From an uncultured Treponema sp. (GTDB lineage: Bacteria; Spirochaetota; Spirochaetia; Treponematales; Treponemataceae), in contig CAMKEG010000005.1 in NCBI GenBank assembly GCA_946411505.1, forward strand, positions 62,001-126,000: a DNA stretch of 64,000 nt. The letters run 5' to 3'. Positions 32,249 to 41,350 of this stretch are shown here, one piece after another. Numbering within the stretch: the first letter of the stretch is position 1; every line of letters begins with the position of its first letter. Below the pieces are notes generated by a model that ran no database searches, was not told the origin of the DNA, and saw nothing but the letters and a program-made list of their open reading frames with translations. The position numbers and the translations under genes are program-made.

Positions 32249-33721
32249 ATGGTTACAAACGACACTGGAATTGTATGGTTCAAGCATAAAATAATGGAAG
32301 AAGTTTGTCGCCTTGCGTGGGAAGGCAAGCTGAACGAAGATGAAAAGGACAAGCTGGTTTACAAAATGGTTCCCGGCCCCAAGTCCGAGTATTGCTGCGT
32401 CTACAAGGAGCGCGAGATTGTCCGCCAGCGAATCCGCCTTGCCTGCGCCGAATGCCCTTCCGACATGCCGCCTAGCCAAAACGTGGTTCAAGTGATAAAC
32501 GCGGCCTGCGACGACTGCCCGATTTCGGCGTATTCAGTCACCGACAACTGCCGCTTTTGCATGGGGCGTCCCTGCCTTAGCGCCTGCCATTTTAACGCGA
32601 TCGCGCCCGGAGAAGTGCGGATGCACATCGATTCCGCCAAATGCAAGGAGTGCGGCCTTTGCGCCAAGGCTTGCCCTTACGGCGCCATAGTTCACTTGGA
32701 GCGGCCCTGCAAAAAAGCCTGCCCTGTCGGAGCGATTACCTACGACGACTGGGGTTACTGCAAAATCAACGAAGAAAAATGCGTCCAGTGCGGCCACTGC
32801 ATCCACAACTGCCCCTTTGGCGCCATCGGATCCAAGACTTACTTGGCCGACATCATTCAAGACATCAAGGCCGGAAAAGAAGTCGTCGCGATGTGCGCGC
32901 CGGCCACCGAAGGCCAGTTTGGCGACAAGGTGAACATGGCTTCAATCAAAAAGACTTTGCTGAAGCTGGGCTTTAGCGACATGGTGGAAGTGGGCCTTGG
33001 CGGCGACATGACGGCGGCCTTTGAGTCCAAGGAATGGTCGGAAGCGCTCTCCGAGGGCCGAAAGATGACCACTTCCTGCTGCCCGGCCTTCATCAACTTG
33101 CTTAGGCAAAATTATCCCGAGCAGTACCAAAAAAACAAGTCCGAGACTGTCTCGCCGATGTGCGCGGTTTCGCGCTACTTAAAATATACAAGGCCCGGCT
33201 GCGTGACGGTTTTCATCGGCCCCTGCATCGCAAAAAAATCCGAGGCCAACGACAAGTCGATTCCCGACAACGCTGACTACGTTATGACTTACGGCGAGCT
33301 TCGCGCGATGATGCGCTCAAGGGACTTGGACTTTGAAGAGGCCGAGGCCGGCTACCAAGAGGCGTCAGTTTGGGGAAAGAGATTCGCGTCCAGCGGAGGA
33401 GTGGCCAACGCGGTTTTGGAATGCATGAAGGAGCGCGGCGAGGACGTTGAGGGAATCAAGCTTTTGCGCTGCGCGGGCGGCGACGAATGCAAGAAGGCTT
33501 TGACCCAGCTAAAGGCCGGCGTGTTGAAGGAAGATTTTATAGAAGGAATGATTTGTCCGGGCGGCTGCGTCGGAGGCCCTTCCCGCCACAAGACCGAGGC
33601 CGAAATTTCGAGAGCCCGCGAGACGCTTTTAAAGGGCGCGGACGGGCGAATGGTTTTGGAAAATTTGAAAAACTATCCGATGGACAAGTTTTCGATGAAG
33701 CGCGACGGACGCATGGACTAG
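32249..33721 (+). CDS. [FeFe]-hydrogenase-like iron-sulfur protein (group B type)
   Basis: A 490-residue protein. An N-terminal Cys-rich region and two 4Fe-4S ferredoxin motifs (CKECGLCAKACP at ~132, CVQCGHCIHNCP at ~178) are followed by the H-cluster domain. The four H-cluster cysteines are visible in TSCCPAF (275-281), GPCIAKKSE (324-332) and MICPGGC (Cys436, Cys440). The altered motifs point to the poorly characterised group B rather than the classical CpI type. Maturation genes hydEFG are not in the window. Likely role: H2 turnover or sensing in fermentation. No partner subunits adjacent. Confidence 0.85.
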   Translation: MVTNDTGIVWFKHKIMEEVCRLAWEGKLNEDEKDKLVYKMVPGPKSEYCCVYKEREIVRQRIRLACAECPSDMPPSQNVVQVINAACDDCPISAYSVTDNCRFCMGRPCLSACHFNAIAPGEVRMHIDSAKCKECGLCAKACPYGAIVHLERPCKKACPVGAITYDDWGYCKINEEKCVQCGHCIHNCPFGAIGSKTYLADIIQDIKAGKEVVAMCAPATEGQFGDKVNMASIKKTLLKLGFSDMVEVGLGGDMTAAFESKEWSEALSEGRKMTTSCCPAFINLLRQNYPEQYQKNKSETVSPMCAVSRYLKYTRPGCVTVFIGPCIAKKSEANDKSIPDNADYVMTYGELRAMMRSRDLDFEEAEAGYQEASVWGKRFASSGGVANAVLECMKERGEDVEGIKLLRCAGGDECKKALTQLKAGVLKEDFIEGMICPGGCVGGPSRHKTEAEISRARETLLKGADGRMVLENLKNYPMDKFSMKRDGRMD

Positions 33722-33754
33722 AAAAACTGGCATAAGTTTGATATAATAGAAAAC

Positions 33755-34993
33755 ATGAACATCGCGCTCTTTACTGATTCGTATCTTCCCACAAAAAGCG
33801 GAATTGTCACCGTTGTCCTGCAATTGCGAAAAGCGCTTGAGGACATGGGCCACCATGTTGTCGTCGTCACAGTCAATACAAAAGAAGAGGAAAGCGCGAT
33901 TGCCGAGCGCGAAAAGGACGAAAACGTTTTGCGCATCCGCTCCGTGCGCGGAGACTGGCTGGGCGTTCCAGACCAATACATTGGATTTCCGCACGAAAAG
34001 AAAATCCTAAAATTTTTGGTAAAGCACAACGTTCAGATAATTCATTCCCACACGGAATTTTTTGTGGCTCACGCGGCAAAGCTTTCAGGAAAAAAATTGC
34101 ATATACCTGTAATCGCCACGACGCACACACTTTGGGAAGACTTTTACAAGTATTATCTTTTTGCCGGAAGGTTGATTCCTGTCCGCTTGATTAGAAAAAT
34201 CGTCAAGCGCTTGTACAAAAAATTCTACGCCTTGATAAACGTTTCGCAAAAGGCGCGCGACTATTTTAAGATGCCTTTTATGCTGCCCAACACTCCGTCG
34301 GCGATAATTCCCAACGCGCTTGACTCCGACTCCTTTTTGCAATGCTCGATTTCGGAAAAGGAAATTCAAGCCGTGCGAAAGCAGTGGGGAATAAAAAAGG
34401 ACGACATAGTCTTTTTGTTCTTGGGCCGCGTTGTCGAAGAAAAGCGCGTTGAGGAATTGCTTGACATTTGCATGCGCGTCATTCAAAAAAACGCCAAGAT
34501 AAAAATTTTGTTTGTTGGCGCCGGCCCCGCCGTCCAAGCGTTGGAAAAAAAGTCGCGGCCCGTAAGCGACAGGATTGTTTTTACCGGCTACGTTCCGTGG
34601 ACAGAAGTTCACTCCTACTACCAATTGGGCGACGTTTTCATCACGGCCTCGCTTTCGGAAATGCATTCGATGACGATTTTGGAAGCCTTGATTTCAGGCC
34701 TTCCGATAATCGCGCGGCGCGACACTAGCTTTAGCGACACGATTTTTGAAGGAAAGAACGGCTACATGGCCGACAGCGACGAGGAAATGGACCAATACTT
34801 TTTGGAGCTTGCCGCGGACGCAAAGAAGCGCGCCGCTTTTGGCGACTACAGCAAAAAGGTGGCCAAGGGCTTTTCGCTTGAAGTTTACGGAAAACGGACG
34901 GTGGCCTTTTACCAAAAGGTTTTGGACACCTTCCCCGAAAAAATCACCGACGAAGAATTGAAGGCCGCCGTCGACAGCGTCTGCCTTGATTAG
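33755..34993 (+). CDS. Family 4 glycosyltransferase (diacylglycerol glycosyltransferase-like)
   Basis: A 412-residue GT-B enzyme. The N-domain is MNIALFTDSYLPTKSGIVTVV and the C-domain has the donor-binding region FLGRVVEEKRVEELL and SEMHSMTILEALISGLPIIARR (EX7E type). It resembles 1,2-diacylglycerol 3-glucosyltransferases that make membrane glycolipids. An extended -10 (TTTGATATAAT) ends 7 nt before the ATG with no ribosome site: leaderless candidate. Confidence 0.85.
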   Translation: MNIALFTDSYLPTKSGIVTVVLQLRKALEDMGHHVVVVTVNTKEEESAIAEREKDENVLRIRSVRGDWLGVPDQYIGFPHEKKILKFLVKHNVQIIHSHTEFFVAHAAKLSGKKLHIPVIATTHTLWEDFYKYYLFAGRLIPVRLIRKIVKRLYKKFYALINVSQKARDYFKMPFMLPNTPSAIIPNALDSDSFLQCSISEKEIQAVRKQWGIKKDDIVFLFLGRVVEEKRVEELLDICMRVIQKNAKIKILFVGAGPAVQALEKKSRPVSDRIVFTGYVPWTEVHSYYQLGDVFITASLSEMHSMTILEALISGLPIIARRDTSFSDTIFEGKNGYMADSDEEMDQYFLELAADAKKRAAFGDYSKKVAKGFSLEVYGKRTVAFYQKVLDTFPEKITDEELKAAVDSVCLD

Positions 34994-35125
34994 CGCGAAC
35001 AGCGGCATAGCGGCAATGAAAATGGAGTCAAGCCCAAGAATGGATGATTGCCGCATGAGCCGCAACATTCGCGCTCGCAACCCGGCTCGCGCGAACAGCG
35101 GTATTATTTGACGAAGGAGTGGATT
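34994..35125. other. Intergenic region with repeated GCGCGAACAGCGG motif
   Basis: No gene seen. The motif GCGCGAACAGCGG occurs at both ends of this gap (about 34997 and 35090) and again at about 58434-58446. The latter two copies share the longer CTCGCGCGAACAGCGGTA. Confidence 0.35.
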
Positions 35126-35839
35126 ATGAAAAAGCTTGGAATCATCGGCGCGATGGAAGTTGAGAACAAAATCATTCTTGACGCGCTCAAGGCGGAAGGC
35201 GAAGTAAAAGAGACAAAAGCCGGCGGAACGCTTTACTACGAAGGCGCGATTGGCGCAAAGCAAATCGTTTTGGCAAGGAGCGGCGTCGGCAAAGTCAACG
35301 CGGCCCTTTGCGCGCAAAGAATGATTTTGCAGTTTGGCGCGGACTTTATCGTAAACTCTGGAATCGCCGGCGCGATTGGAAAGGGCCTTGGCGTTTTGGA
35401 CGTTGTCGTTTCAAGCGACGCGGTCTATCACGACATGGACGCCAGCGCTTGGGGCTACAAGGTGGGCCAGGTTCCGCAAATGGACATTTATTCCTTTGAG
35501 GCCGACAAAAAAATGGTCGATAAAATCCAAGAGCTTTTTCCGTCTTTGCCGGAAGCCAAGGGCCACAAGCTTGCCGTTGGCCGCGTCGCGTCGGGAGACC
35601 AGTTTGTGGCGGACAAGGAACTCAAGGCGCGCATCGTTAGGAACGTCAATCCCCTTTGCGTTGAGATGGAAGGCGCGGCTGTCGCGCACGCTTGCTCTTT
35701 GTGCGGCGTTCCCTTTGTGATTATCAGAACGCTGAGCGACATGGCCGACGACAACGAGGAAACGACATACACTTTCAATGAGGAGACCGCCGCGCATTTG
35801 AGTGGAGCAATAATGCTGGCCGTCGTCAAACAGCTGTAG
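35126..35839 (+). CDS. mtnN: 5'-methylthioadenosine/S-adenosylhomocysteine nucleosidase
   Basis: A 237-residue purine nucleosidase that splits adenine from MTA, SAH and 5'-deoxyadenosine. It has KLGIIGAMEVENKII at the N-terminus, SGIAGAIGKGLGVLDVV, the substrate Glu in VEMEGAAVAH and the catalytic Asp in RTLSDMAD. AAGGAG precedes the ATG. Confidence 0.95.
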   Translation: MKKLGIIGAMEVENKIILDALKAEGEVKETKAGGTLYYEGAIGAKQIVLARSGVGKVNAALCAQRMILQFGADFIVNSGIAGAIGKGLGVLDVVVSSDAVYHDMDASAWGYKVGQVPQMDIYSFEADKKMVDKIQELFPSLPEAKGHKLAVGRVASGDQFVADKELKARIVRNVNPLCVEMEGAAVAHACSLCGVPFVIIRTLSDMADDNEETTYTFNEETAAHLSGAIMLAVVKQL

Positions 35840-35908
35840 CTTCCACTAGAAAAATCATAGAAAATGTGATATGATGTTTCAATCATGTGACAAGGAGCGT
35901 GGTTGAAG

Positions 35909-36847
35909 ATGAGCGATCAGGACCAGAGAAAGGACTTTAACGACATCGCCGGAGATGATTTGGACGAGTTGTATTTGTATGAGGCCTACCGCGAGGGCGT
36001 CCACAGGCTTCATTCAAGCGAATACTTGTTCGACTTTCAGACGGGAAAGTACCATGCCTTTAGCGTCGCTCGCACGACTCCCGGCTTTTGGGCCGCCGAC
36101 GGAAAAATCGTCGACGCGGTTCCTGTCTTCCTTTCCAAGTTTGACAAAGAAGATCCCTACCGCGCCTTGGTTCAAAAGCATTTGGACGAGGAGTGGCTCA
36201 AGGAATCTTTGGCCGACGGCCACTTGGAGGAATTTGACTATTGCAGAAAAATTGACGGCGTTGACCGCTGGTTTAGAATGGCTTTGACGGCCGTTTGCAT
36301 GCAGCCTGGCGAGGAAGTGCGCTTTGTGGTTGTGGCCACGACTGACATAACCGAGCTTATCAGCGAGCATGAAAAAATGCGCGAGGAGCTTACAATTACC
36401 AACGCGCGCCTCAAGCGCGAAATGTCAATCTTGCGCGCCTTCAAAAACATTTACTTCATTTCATTTTCAATTGACATCAATTCGGAATTGGCCCATGTAA
36501 TCGAAGCGCCGGAAGACTACAAGGATTTTGCTGAAAAGGTCAACGGCGACTTGCGGCAAACAATTCAAATGATGTCGCAGAATTTGGTGGCTCCTGAATA
36601 CGCCGAAACTTTTATAAAATTCTTGGAGCCGCGCGACATCGACAAGCGCCTGCCCAATTCCAATTTGCTTTCATGCGACTTTTTTACAAAGACCGGAATG
36701 TGGTGCCGTTGCCATTTGATTGTCGTTTCAAAGGACAGAAACAATAAAATTGAATTGGCCATTTGCGCCGTTCAAAACATCACTGAAGAAAAGGAAAAGG
36801 AAATTCGCCTTAAGCAGGCTTTGGCCGAGGCGAGCGAGAAAAAATAA
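35909..36847 (+). CDS. PAS-type sensory protein without output domain
   Basis: About 312 residues with two PAS-like modules. The first (about 20-150) ends VVVATTDITELISEHEKM; after a helical linker the second (about 165-300) ends ELAICAVQNITEEKEKEIRLKQAL. In Treponema such modules normally precede a GGDEF or kinase domain, but here the gene stops. It could be a truncated sensor or a partner protein. The start is uncertain: TTG at 35903 is 5 nt from AAGGAG, ATG at 35909 is 11 nt away. hisA-hisIE follows 2 nt downstream. Confidence 0.7.
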   Translation: MSDQDQRKDFNDIAGDDLDELYLYEAYREGVHRLHSSEYLFDFQTGKYHAFSVARTTPGFWAADGKIVDAVPVFLSKFDKEDPYRALVQKHLDEEWLKESLADGHLEEFDYCRKIDGVDRWFRMALTAVCMQPGEEVRFVVVATTDITELISEHEKMREELTITNARLKREMSILRAFKNIYFISFSIDINSELAHVIEAPEDYKDFAEKVNGDLRQTIQMMSQNLVAPEYAETFIKFLEPRDIDKRLPNSNLLSCDFFTKTGMWCRCHLIVVSKDRNNKIELAICAVQNITEEKEKEIRLKQALAEASEKK

Positions 36848-36849
36848 TT

Positions 36850-38148
36850 ATGGTTATTTCATCTATTGATTTGAAGGACGGACATGTCGTTCAGCTTAAG
36901 AACGGCAAGGACTTGGTTTTGCAGCGCGACGACGCGGACGCGCTTATCAATGACTTTAACTTTTACGGAGACGTGGCGGTCATAGACCTTGACGCCGCGA
37001 TGGGCCACACAGACCTTAAGGGCAACACGGTCAACACGCCGCTTTTAAAAAGCCTTTTGCGAAAGGGCAACGTCAGGACCGGCGGCGGCGTTCGCAGCGT
37101 AAAGCGCGCCCGCGAGCTTGTTAGCCTTGGCGCCGAAAAAGTGATTGTCGGAAGCGCCGCTTTCAACAAAGAAGCAAAGGGCCAGGACGACATTCTTAAC
37201 AAAGATTTTTTGCAAGAGCTTTGCGGCGCGATTGGAAAGCAGCGCGTCATAATTTCGGTGGACAGCGTAAACGGAAAGATTGCCGTTCACGGTTGGAAGG
37301 AAACGCTCGACATACCTTTAGTCGCCGCCGCCAAGGCCGCCGAACAATATTGCTCGGAGCTTTTGTGGACTTGCGTTGAAAAAGAAGGCTGCATGCAGGG
37401 AACAAACATGCAGGCCGCCAAGGAATTGCGCGGGGCCGTAAAATGCAAGGTTGTCGTTGCCGGCGGCGTTTCCACCGTTCAAGAAATCGCGGAATTGGAA
37501 AAGCTTGGCTGCGACGTTCAGCTTGGAATGGCGCTTTACACCAACAAGGTTTCGCTAAAGGATTCCTTTATGGAATGCCTTGACTGGGAAAAGGTCGGCG
37601 GAATGGTTCCTGTAATCGCTCAAAGTGTCAACGGCCAAGTCTTGATGATGGGCTACGCCAACCGCGAGGCCTTTGAAAAAACATTCGCCACAAAAAAACT
37701 TACATTCTGGAGCCGCACCCGCAACGTTCTTTGGACCAAGGGCGAAACGAGCGGCCACTTTTTGGAAGTCCAAAAACTGCGCGTCGACTGCGACCGCGAC
37801 ACGGTTTTGGCCACCGTCGTTCCGCACGGAGGCGTTTGCCACACAGGAAGCTTTTCTTGCTTTGGAGCGGAAGCCGACGAAGCGTCCAGCCTTGAGCGCT
37901 TGTACCAAACAATCAGCGAGCGCTTCGCCAATCCCAAGCCCGGCTCTTACACCGCCACGCTTGACGACAAGCGCGTCCGCGAAAAGGTCATGGAAGAAGC
38001 CGGCGAATTGTGCGAGGCTCCCGACCGCGAGGAAGCGGTTTGGGAAGCCGCCGATTTGCTTTACTTTGTGAGCGTTTTGATGTACAAGGAAAAGGTTTCT
38101 TGGAAGGACGTGTTGGACGAGCTTGATAGAAGGCACAAAGAGAAGTGA
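36850..38148 (+). CDS. HisA-like / HisI / HisE three-domain histidine biosynthesis protein
   Basis: A 432-residue fusion. Residues 1-235 are a HisA/HisF beta-barrel (SSIDLKDGHVVQLKNG with the catalytic Asp; second Asp in IISVDSVNGKIAVHGW; phosphate loops GGGVRS and AGGVST). Residues 240-345 are phosphoribosyl-AMP cyclohydrolase (SRTRNVLWTKGETSGHF, DCDRD, VCHTGSFSC). Residues 350-432 are phosphoribosyl-ATP pyrophosphatase (KVMEEAGELCEA, WEAADLLYF). These are steps 2, 3 and 4 of histidine synthesis in one chain. No other his genes are nearby. Confidence 0.9.
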   Translation: MVISSIDLKDGHVVQLKNGKDLVLQRDDADALINDFNFYGDVAVIDLDAAMGHTDLKGNTVNTPLLKSLLRKGNVRTGGGVRSVKRARELVSLGAEKVIVGSAAFNKEAKGQDDILNKDFLQELCGAIGKQRVIISVDSVNGKIAVHGWKETLDIPLVAAAKAAEQYCSELLWTCVEKEGCMQGTNMQAAKELRGAVKCKVVVAGGVSTVQEIAELEKLGCDVQLGMALYTNKVSLKDSFMECLDWEKVGGMVPVIAQSVNGQVLMMGYANREAFEKTFATKKLTFWSRTRNVLWTKGETSGHFLEVQKLRVDCDRDTVLATVVPHGGVCHTGSFSCFGAEADEASSLERLYQTISERFANPKPGSYTATLDDKRVREKVMEEAGELCEAPDREEAVWEAADLLYFVSVLMYKEKVSWKDVLDELDRRHKEK

Positions 38149-38178
38149 TTGTCCAACTAAAATTATTAGAGCCGCGGC

Positions 38179-38970
38179 TTAAATCTTAATCGAGATTTCG
38201 CCGCTGGAAAGGGCGCGCTCGCTTCCGTTATTTAGGCGGACAAGCAGGCGCGCTTTTTTGTCTATGCCTAGGACTGTGGCCGCGTAGGCGGAATTTTCGT
38301 CGCCGATTACTGGAATAACCGTGATTTCTTTTCCAACGATGAATGAGAGCGCGGCGTATTCGTCAAGGGCGGCGCGGATTTTGGAATCGTCGCCGAGAAT
38401 GTCAAAAAGTTTTTGTGAAATGTCCTGCGCCAAATTCTTTCTTATGTCAGCGTGAGCGCCGCCCGAATTTTGGGCTTGCGAAGAATTGTTGGATAGGACC
38501 GAGCCCGCGCGGCCCGCTATCTCCGCCGGGAAGTCACTTGGATAAATGTTTATTCCAATCCCGATTGCCGCCGCGTCGATTTTTCCGTCCGGGCCTAGGT
38601 GGCCTTCCGCCAATATGCCGCAAACTTTTTTGCCAGACACGTAAACGTCGTTTACCCATTTTATTTTTGCGTCCGCTCCAAAAAATTCTTTTAGCGAGCG
38701 GCAAACCGCCACGGCGGCGCTTGCGGTCAACAGCGCGGGCTCTTGGATTTCTTTTTGAGGGGCGTAAATCGCGGTAAAGTAAACGCCGGTCTTGGCGGGA
38801 GAATAGAAGGCTCGCTTTAGGCGGCCGCGGCCTGAACTTTGTTCGTCGGCGGCAAGGACGGTTTGGTCAAGGGCGCGCAAAAAATCCTGTCCGTTTTTGC
38901 TTTCGCCTTCAATTCGCCGAAGCGCTTCGGCGTTTGTTGAATCGATTTTTTTAAAGTGAATGAAGTTCAT
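38179..38970 (-). CDS. birA: Biotin-[acetyl-CoA-carboxylase] ligase
   Basis: A 263-residue mono-domain biotin protein ligase without the DNA-binding HTH of E. coli BirA. It has the ATP/biotin loop SSGRGRLKR, KWVNDVYVSGKKVCGIL, IGIGINIY and a C-terminal SH3-like tail. An insert SNNSSQAQNSGG at ~160 is coded by a tract resembling those in other genes here. Confidence 0.9.
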   Translation of the reverse strand: MNFIHFKKIDSTNAEALRRIEGESKNGQDFLRALDQTVLAADEQSSGRGRLKRAFYSPAKTGVYFTAIYAPQKEIQEPALLTASAAVAVCRSLKEFFGADAKIKWVNDVYVSGKKVCGILAEGHLGPDGKIDAAAIGIGINIYPSDFPAEIAGRAGSVLSNNSSQAQNSGGAHADIRKNLAQDISQKLFDILGDDSKIRAALDEYAALSFIVGKEITVIPVIGDENSAYAATVLGIDKKARLLVRLNNGSERALSSGEISIKI

Positions 38971-39032
38971 GGAGTTTTTACGCCGCGGCCGCTTTTATGT
39001 CTTGCAAGTCCTTGACTCGGGCGGCTAGGCGC

Positions 39033-39677
39033 TCATTTTTTTCCAAGCAGGGAAAAACCGGTTGCGTCTGCGGTGAAAATAATTCCGTTTCCGTCTTTTG
39101 AAAAGCAGGCAAGGTTGTTTATCGCTTCTATAATTTGGGCTGTTTTTTCGGTTGGGGCTAAAATTATGAGCATTTCTTTTTCAGGAACGATTTCCACTCC
39201 AAAAAATTTTGCGTCGCCCTCTTTTGCTGTTCCGCGTCCGTTAAGCACAGTTCCTCCGCCGGCTCCGGCTTTTCTTGCGGCGGCCATTGCGTCTTCGGCA
39301 TAGCCCTTGTTCATGATGATATTGATCATTTGGAATTTTTCATTTGACATGGATTTTTCCTCCGCAGAAAGATTGTTTTTGCTTCCGCTTTTTATAAAGC
39401 ATGGAACATTCAACGAAAATATTACTCCGCGATGTTGGCTTCGATTTTGACATTCGTCTTGAATCGCTTGTCGGACGGATTGTTCGGCGGATTCAGGCAC
39501 GATGGTTAAAAGAATGTCTTTTGGAGTGTCTCCAAAGCCCAAGATTGAAAGGAGGCTATTGCTTGAACTGCCTGTGGCTGGCAAAATTGTTCCTCCTGGG
39601 GAACCGGCTTTTTTTGCCGCTTGCCAAACGCTTTGAGTTTTTTCAACAGGGATGACGCTTATAATTTCTTTAAACAT
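39033..39677 (-). CDS. Tandem PII-superfamily regulator paired with DUF1538 protein
   Basis: A 214-residue protein with two PII-like ferredoxin folds (residues 1-95 and 112-214), each with a Gly-rich loop (AAKKAGSPGGTILPATG; AARKAGAGGGTVLNGRG) in place of a classical T-loop. Such proteins sit beside DUF1538 membrane proteins and are thought to regulate them. The start codon overlaps the DUF1538 stop (TAATG) with GGAGG upstream, so the pair is cotranslated. Confidence 0.8.
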   Translation of the reverse strand: MFKEIISVIPVEKTQSVWQAAKKAGSPGGTILPATGSSSNSLLSILGFGDTPKDILLTIVPESAEQSVRQAIQDECQNRSQHRGVIFSLNVPCFIKSGSKNNLSAEEKSMSNEKFQMINIIMNKGYAEDAMAAARKAGAGGGTVLNGRGTAKEGDAKFFGVEIVPEKEMLIILAPTEKTAQIIEAINNLACFSKDGNGIIFTADATGFSLLGKK

Positions 39678-41188
39678 TACTTTGCCTCCTTGGAAGCGGC
39701 GCTCTTTTTTTGAGCTTGCTTGGCCTTGTAAATTATTCCCATTATTTGAATCGCGCTTAATGGCATCATGGCCACAAGAGCGATTACGCCAAAAGAGTCG
39801 GCCGGGTTTGTCGCGGCCGCGCCAATCGTGAAGGAAAGAATGAATGTGGAAGTAAGAGGGCCTGACGCGACTCCGCCTGAGTCAAAGGCGATTCCAGTCC
39901 AAAGGGACGGACAAAAAATCATCAGCGACATGCTGAGCGAATATCCGATTATTAAAATCCATTTGATGTTAAAGTTAAAGACATTTGCCAGCAATGAAAT
40001 CGCTATGGCGATTGCCGTTCCCGCTGAAAGAAAAACTAATAGAGCCTTGCGTTTTATCGTTCCGCCTGAAACTTGTTCCACCTGTTCGCTCAAAACCCAA
40101 ACCGCCGGTTCCGCGCAAACGATGACCGCGCCAAAAGCCACTCCTGTCAAAATCAATAGCAAAAGCCAAGCGCCTCCGTTTTGCATCGCCAAGTTTCCAA
40201 GAGTTTTTCCAAGCTCTTGGCCGGCGTCGCTAAAACCTCCGTTCACTCCTGTCAAAAAAATCGAAAGCCCGGCGTAGGCGTAAACAAAGCCGATGATAAT
40301 GCGGATCGCTTGGCGGGCGCTCATCCTTAAAAGCGTCACTTGGAATATTATGAACAAGACAAAAAGCGGAGCGATTGCAAAAAGCGATTCCCGCAAAAAA
40401 ATCGGAAGGACATTTATAAAGGGGACGAATGTTTGGGCAAAAAATCCGCTTGCGGACAATGCGTCTAGTTGGGTTTGCGCGATTTCTTGCGAAAGGTTTT
40501 GTGGCGCTCGCAAAAAGATTGAGTAGACCAAGACGGCCATTACAGGGCCTATGCTTGCCGTTCCTGTAAGTCCAAAGGACGAGTCGTTTTGCTTTGACGA
40601 GCGAACTGCCGAAACGCCCAAGCCTAAGGACATTATAAATGGAACTGTCATTGGGCCTGTTGTGGCTCCGCCTGAGTCAAAGGCGATTGGCCAAAAGTTT
40701 TGCGGGGCGAAGAAGGCCAGCGCAAATAGCAAGGTGTAAAAGGCAAAGAAAAAAATCTTGATTGGAAAATTTAGGATGGTTCGCAGCAAGCCTAAAAGTA
40801 AAAAGATTCCTACGCCGCCAGCGATGGCGAAGGTAAAGACCAACTTGTTCACATAAGGAAAGATTTCTTTAACTTGGTCGGCAAAAACTTGTATGTCCGG
40901 CTCGGCGGCCGTCACGATAAAACCGATTGCAAAGGCGCAAGACAAGAGGAGCGGCAAATTCTTTTTAGCCAGCAAAGACGCTCCGCAACGTTCGCCCATG
41001 GGCTCTATTCCTATTCCAACGCCCATCAAAAATATTGTCAAGCCAAAAATCAATATCAAGCCGCCAAGCGCAAATCTGGTCAGCAAAGTTTTTTCCAACG
41101 GAACGACTGTCAGCCCCAACACGAGAACGATTGCAATGACAGGAAAGACCGATTTTGCGGTTTCCTTGAATTTTGCGGCTATGTCCAT
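39677..41188 (-). CDS. DUF1538 family membrane transporter-like protein
   Basis: A 503-residue polytopic protein built of two homologous halves. The hallmark AEPDIQVFADQVKEI in half one is echoed by AEPAVWVLSEQVEQVS in half two, and 'FDSGGATTGPMTVPFI' by 'FDSGGVASGPLTSTFI'. The function is unknown; the association with PII proteins suggests transport linked to nitrogen or energy state. The ATG is 6 nt after TAAGAT, with TTGCGC 17 nt further up: leaderless candidate. Confidence 0.88.
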   Translation of the reverse strand: MDIAAKFKETAKSVFPVIAIVLVLGLTVVPLEKTLLTRFALGGLILIFGLTIFLMGVGIGIEPMGERCGASLLAKKNLPLLLSCAFAIGFIVTAAEPDIQVFADQVKEIFPYVNKLVFTFAIAGGVGIFLLLGLLRTILNFPIKIFFFAFYTLLFALAFFAPQNFWPIAFDSGGATTGPMTVPFIMSLGLGVSAVRSSKQNDSSFGLTGTASIGPVMAVLVYSIFLRAPQNLSQEIAQTQLDALSASGFFAQTFVPFINVLPIFLRESLFAIAPLFVLFIIFQVTLLRMSARQAIRIIIGFVYAYAGLSIFLTGVNGGFSDAGQELGKTLGNLAMQNGGAWLLLLILTGVAFGAVIVCAEPAVWVLSEQVEQVSGGTIKRKALLVFLSAGTAIAIAISLLANVFNFNIKWILIIGYSLSMSLMIFCPSLWTGIAFDSGGVASGPLTSTFILSFTIGAAATNPADSFGVIALVAMMPLSAIQIMGIIYKAKQAQKKSAASKEAK

Positions 41189-41210
41189 TAAATTATCTTA
41201 TTGTATTTCA

Positions 41211-41228
41211 GGCGTTTGCGCAAGCGCC
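41211..41228. promoter_or_regulatory. Palindrome overlapping -35 of DUF1538-PII operon
   Basis: GGCGTTTGCGCAAGCGCC is an 18-bp palindrome broken at only one pair. It contains the -35 TTGCGC of the DUF1538 promoter on the minus strand, a natural repressor site. Confidence 0.5.
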
Positions 41229-41250
41229 GCGCTGTTTGAAAAAACGACAA

Positions 41251-41313
41251 AGGCTTCCTTGTCCGCCGCCTTTCGCTTGTAGCGATAAGAATGCGACAGC
41301 CAATCGGAAGCCT
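41251..41313. terminator. Long-range hairpin between DUF1508 and DUF1538 genes
   Basis: AGGCTTCC (41251-41258) pairs with GGAAGCCT (41306-41313). T-rich tracts follow on both strands, so it may terminate the minus-strand DUF1508 transcript. Confidence 0.4.
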
Positions 41314-41350
41314 TTTTTTATGCGCAATTTAACTTTGCGGTCAGTCTGCT

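Noticed and set aside
31982..32491. Minus-strand frame through the MITE-like element as a protein
   Set aside because: The frame is not kept in copy B beyond a short stretch and spans the start of the hydrogenase gene; the DNA repeat explains it.
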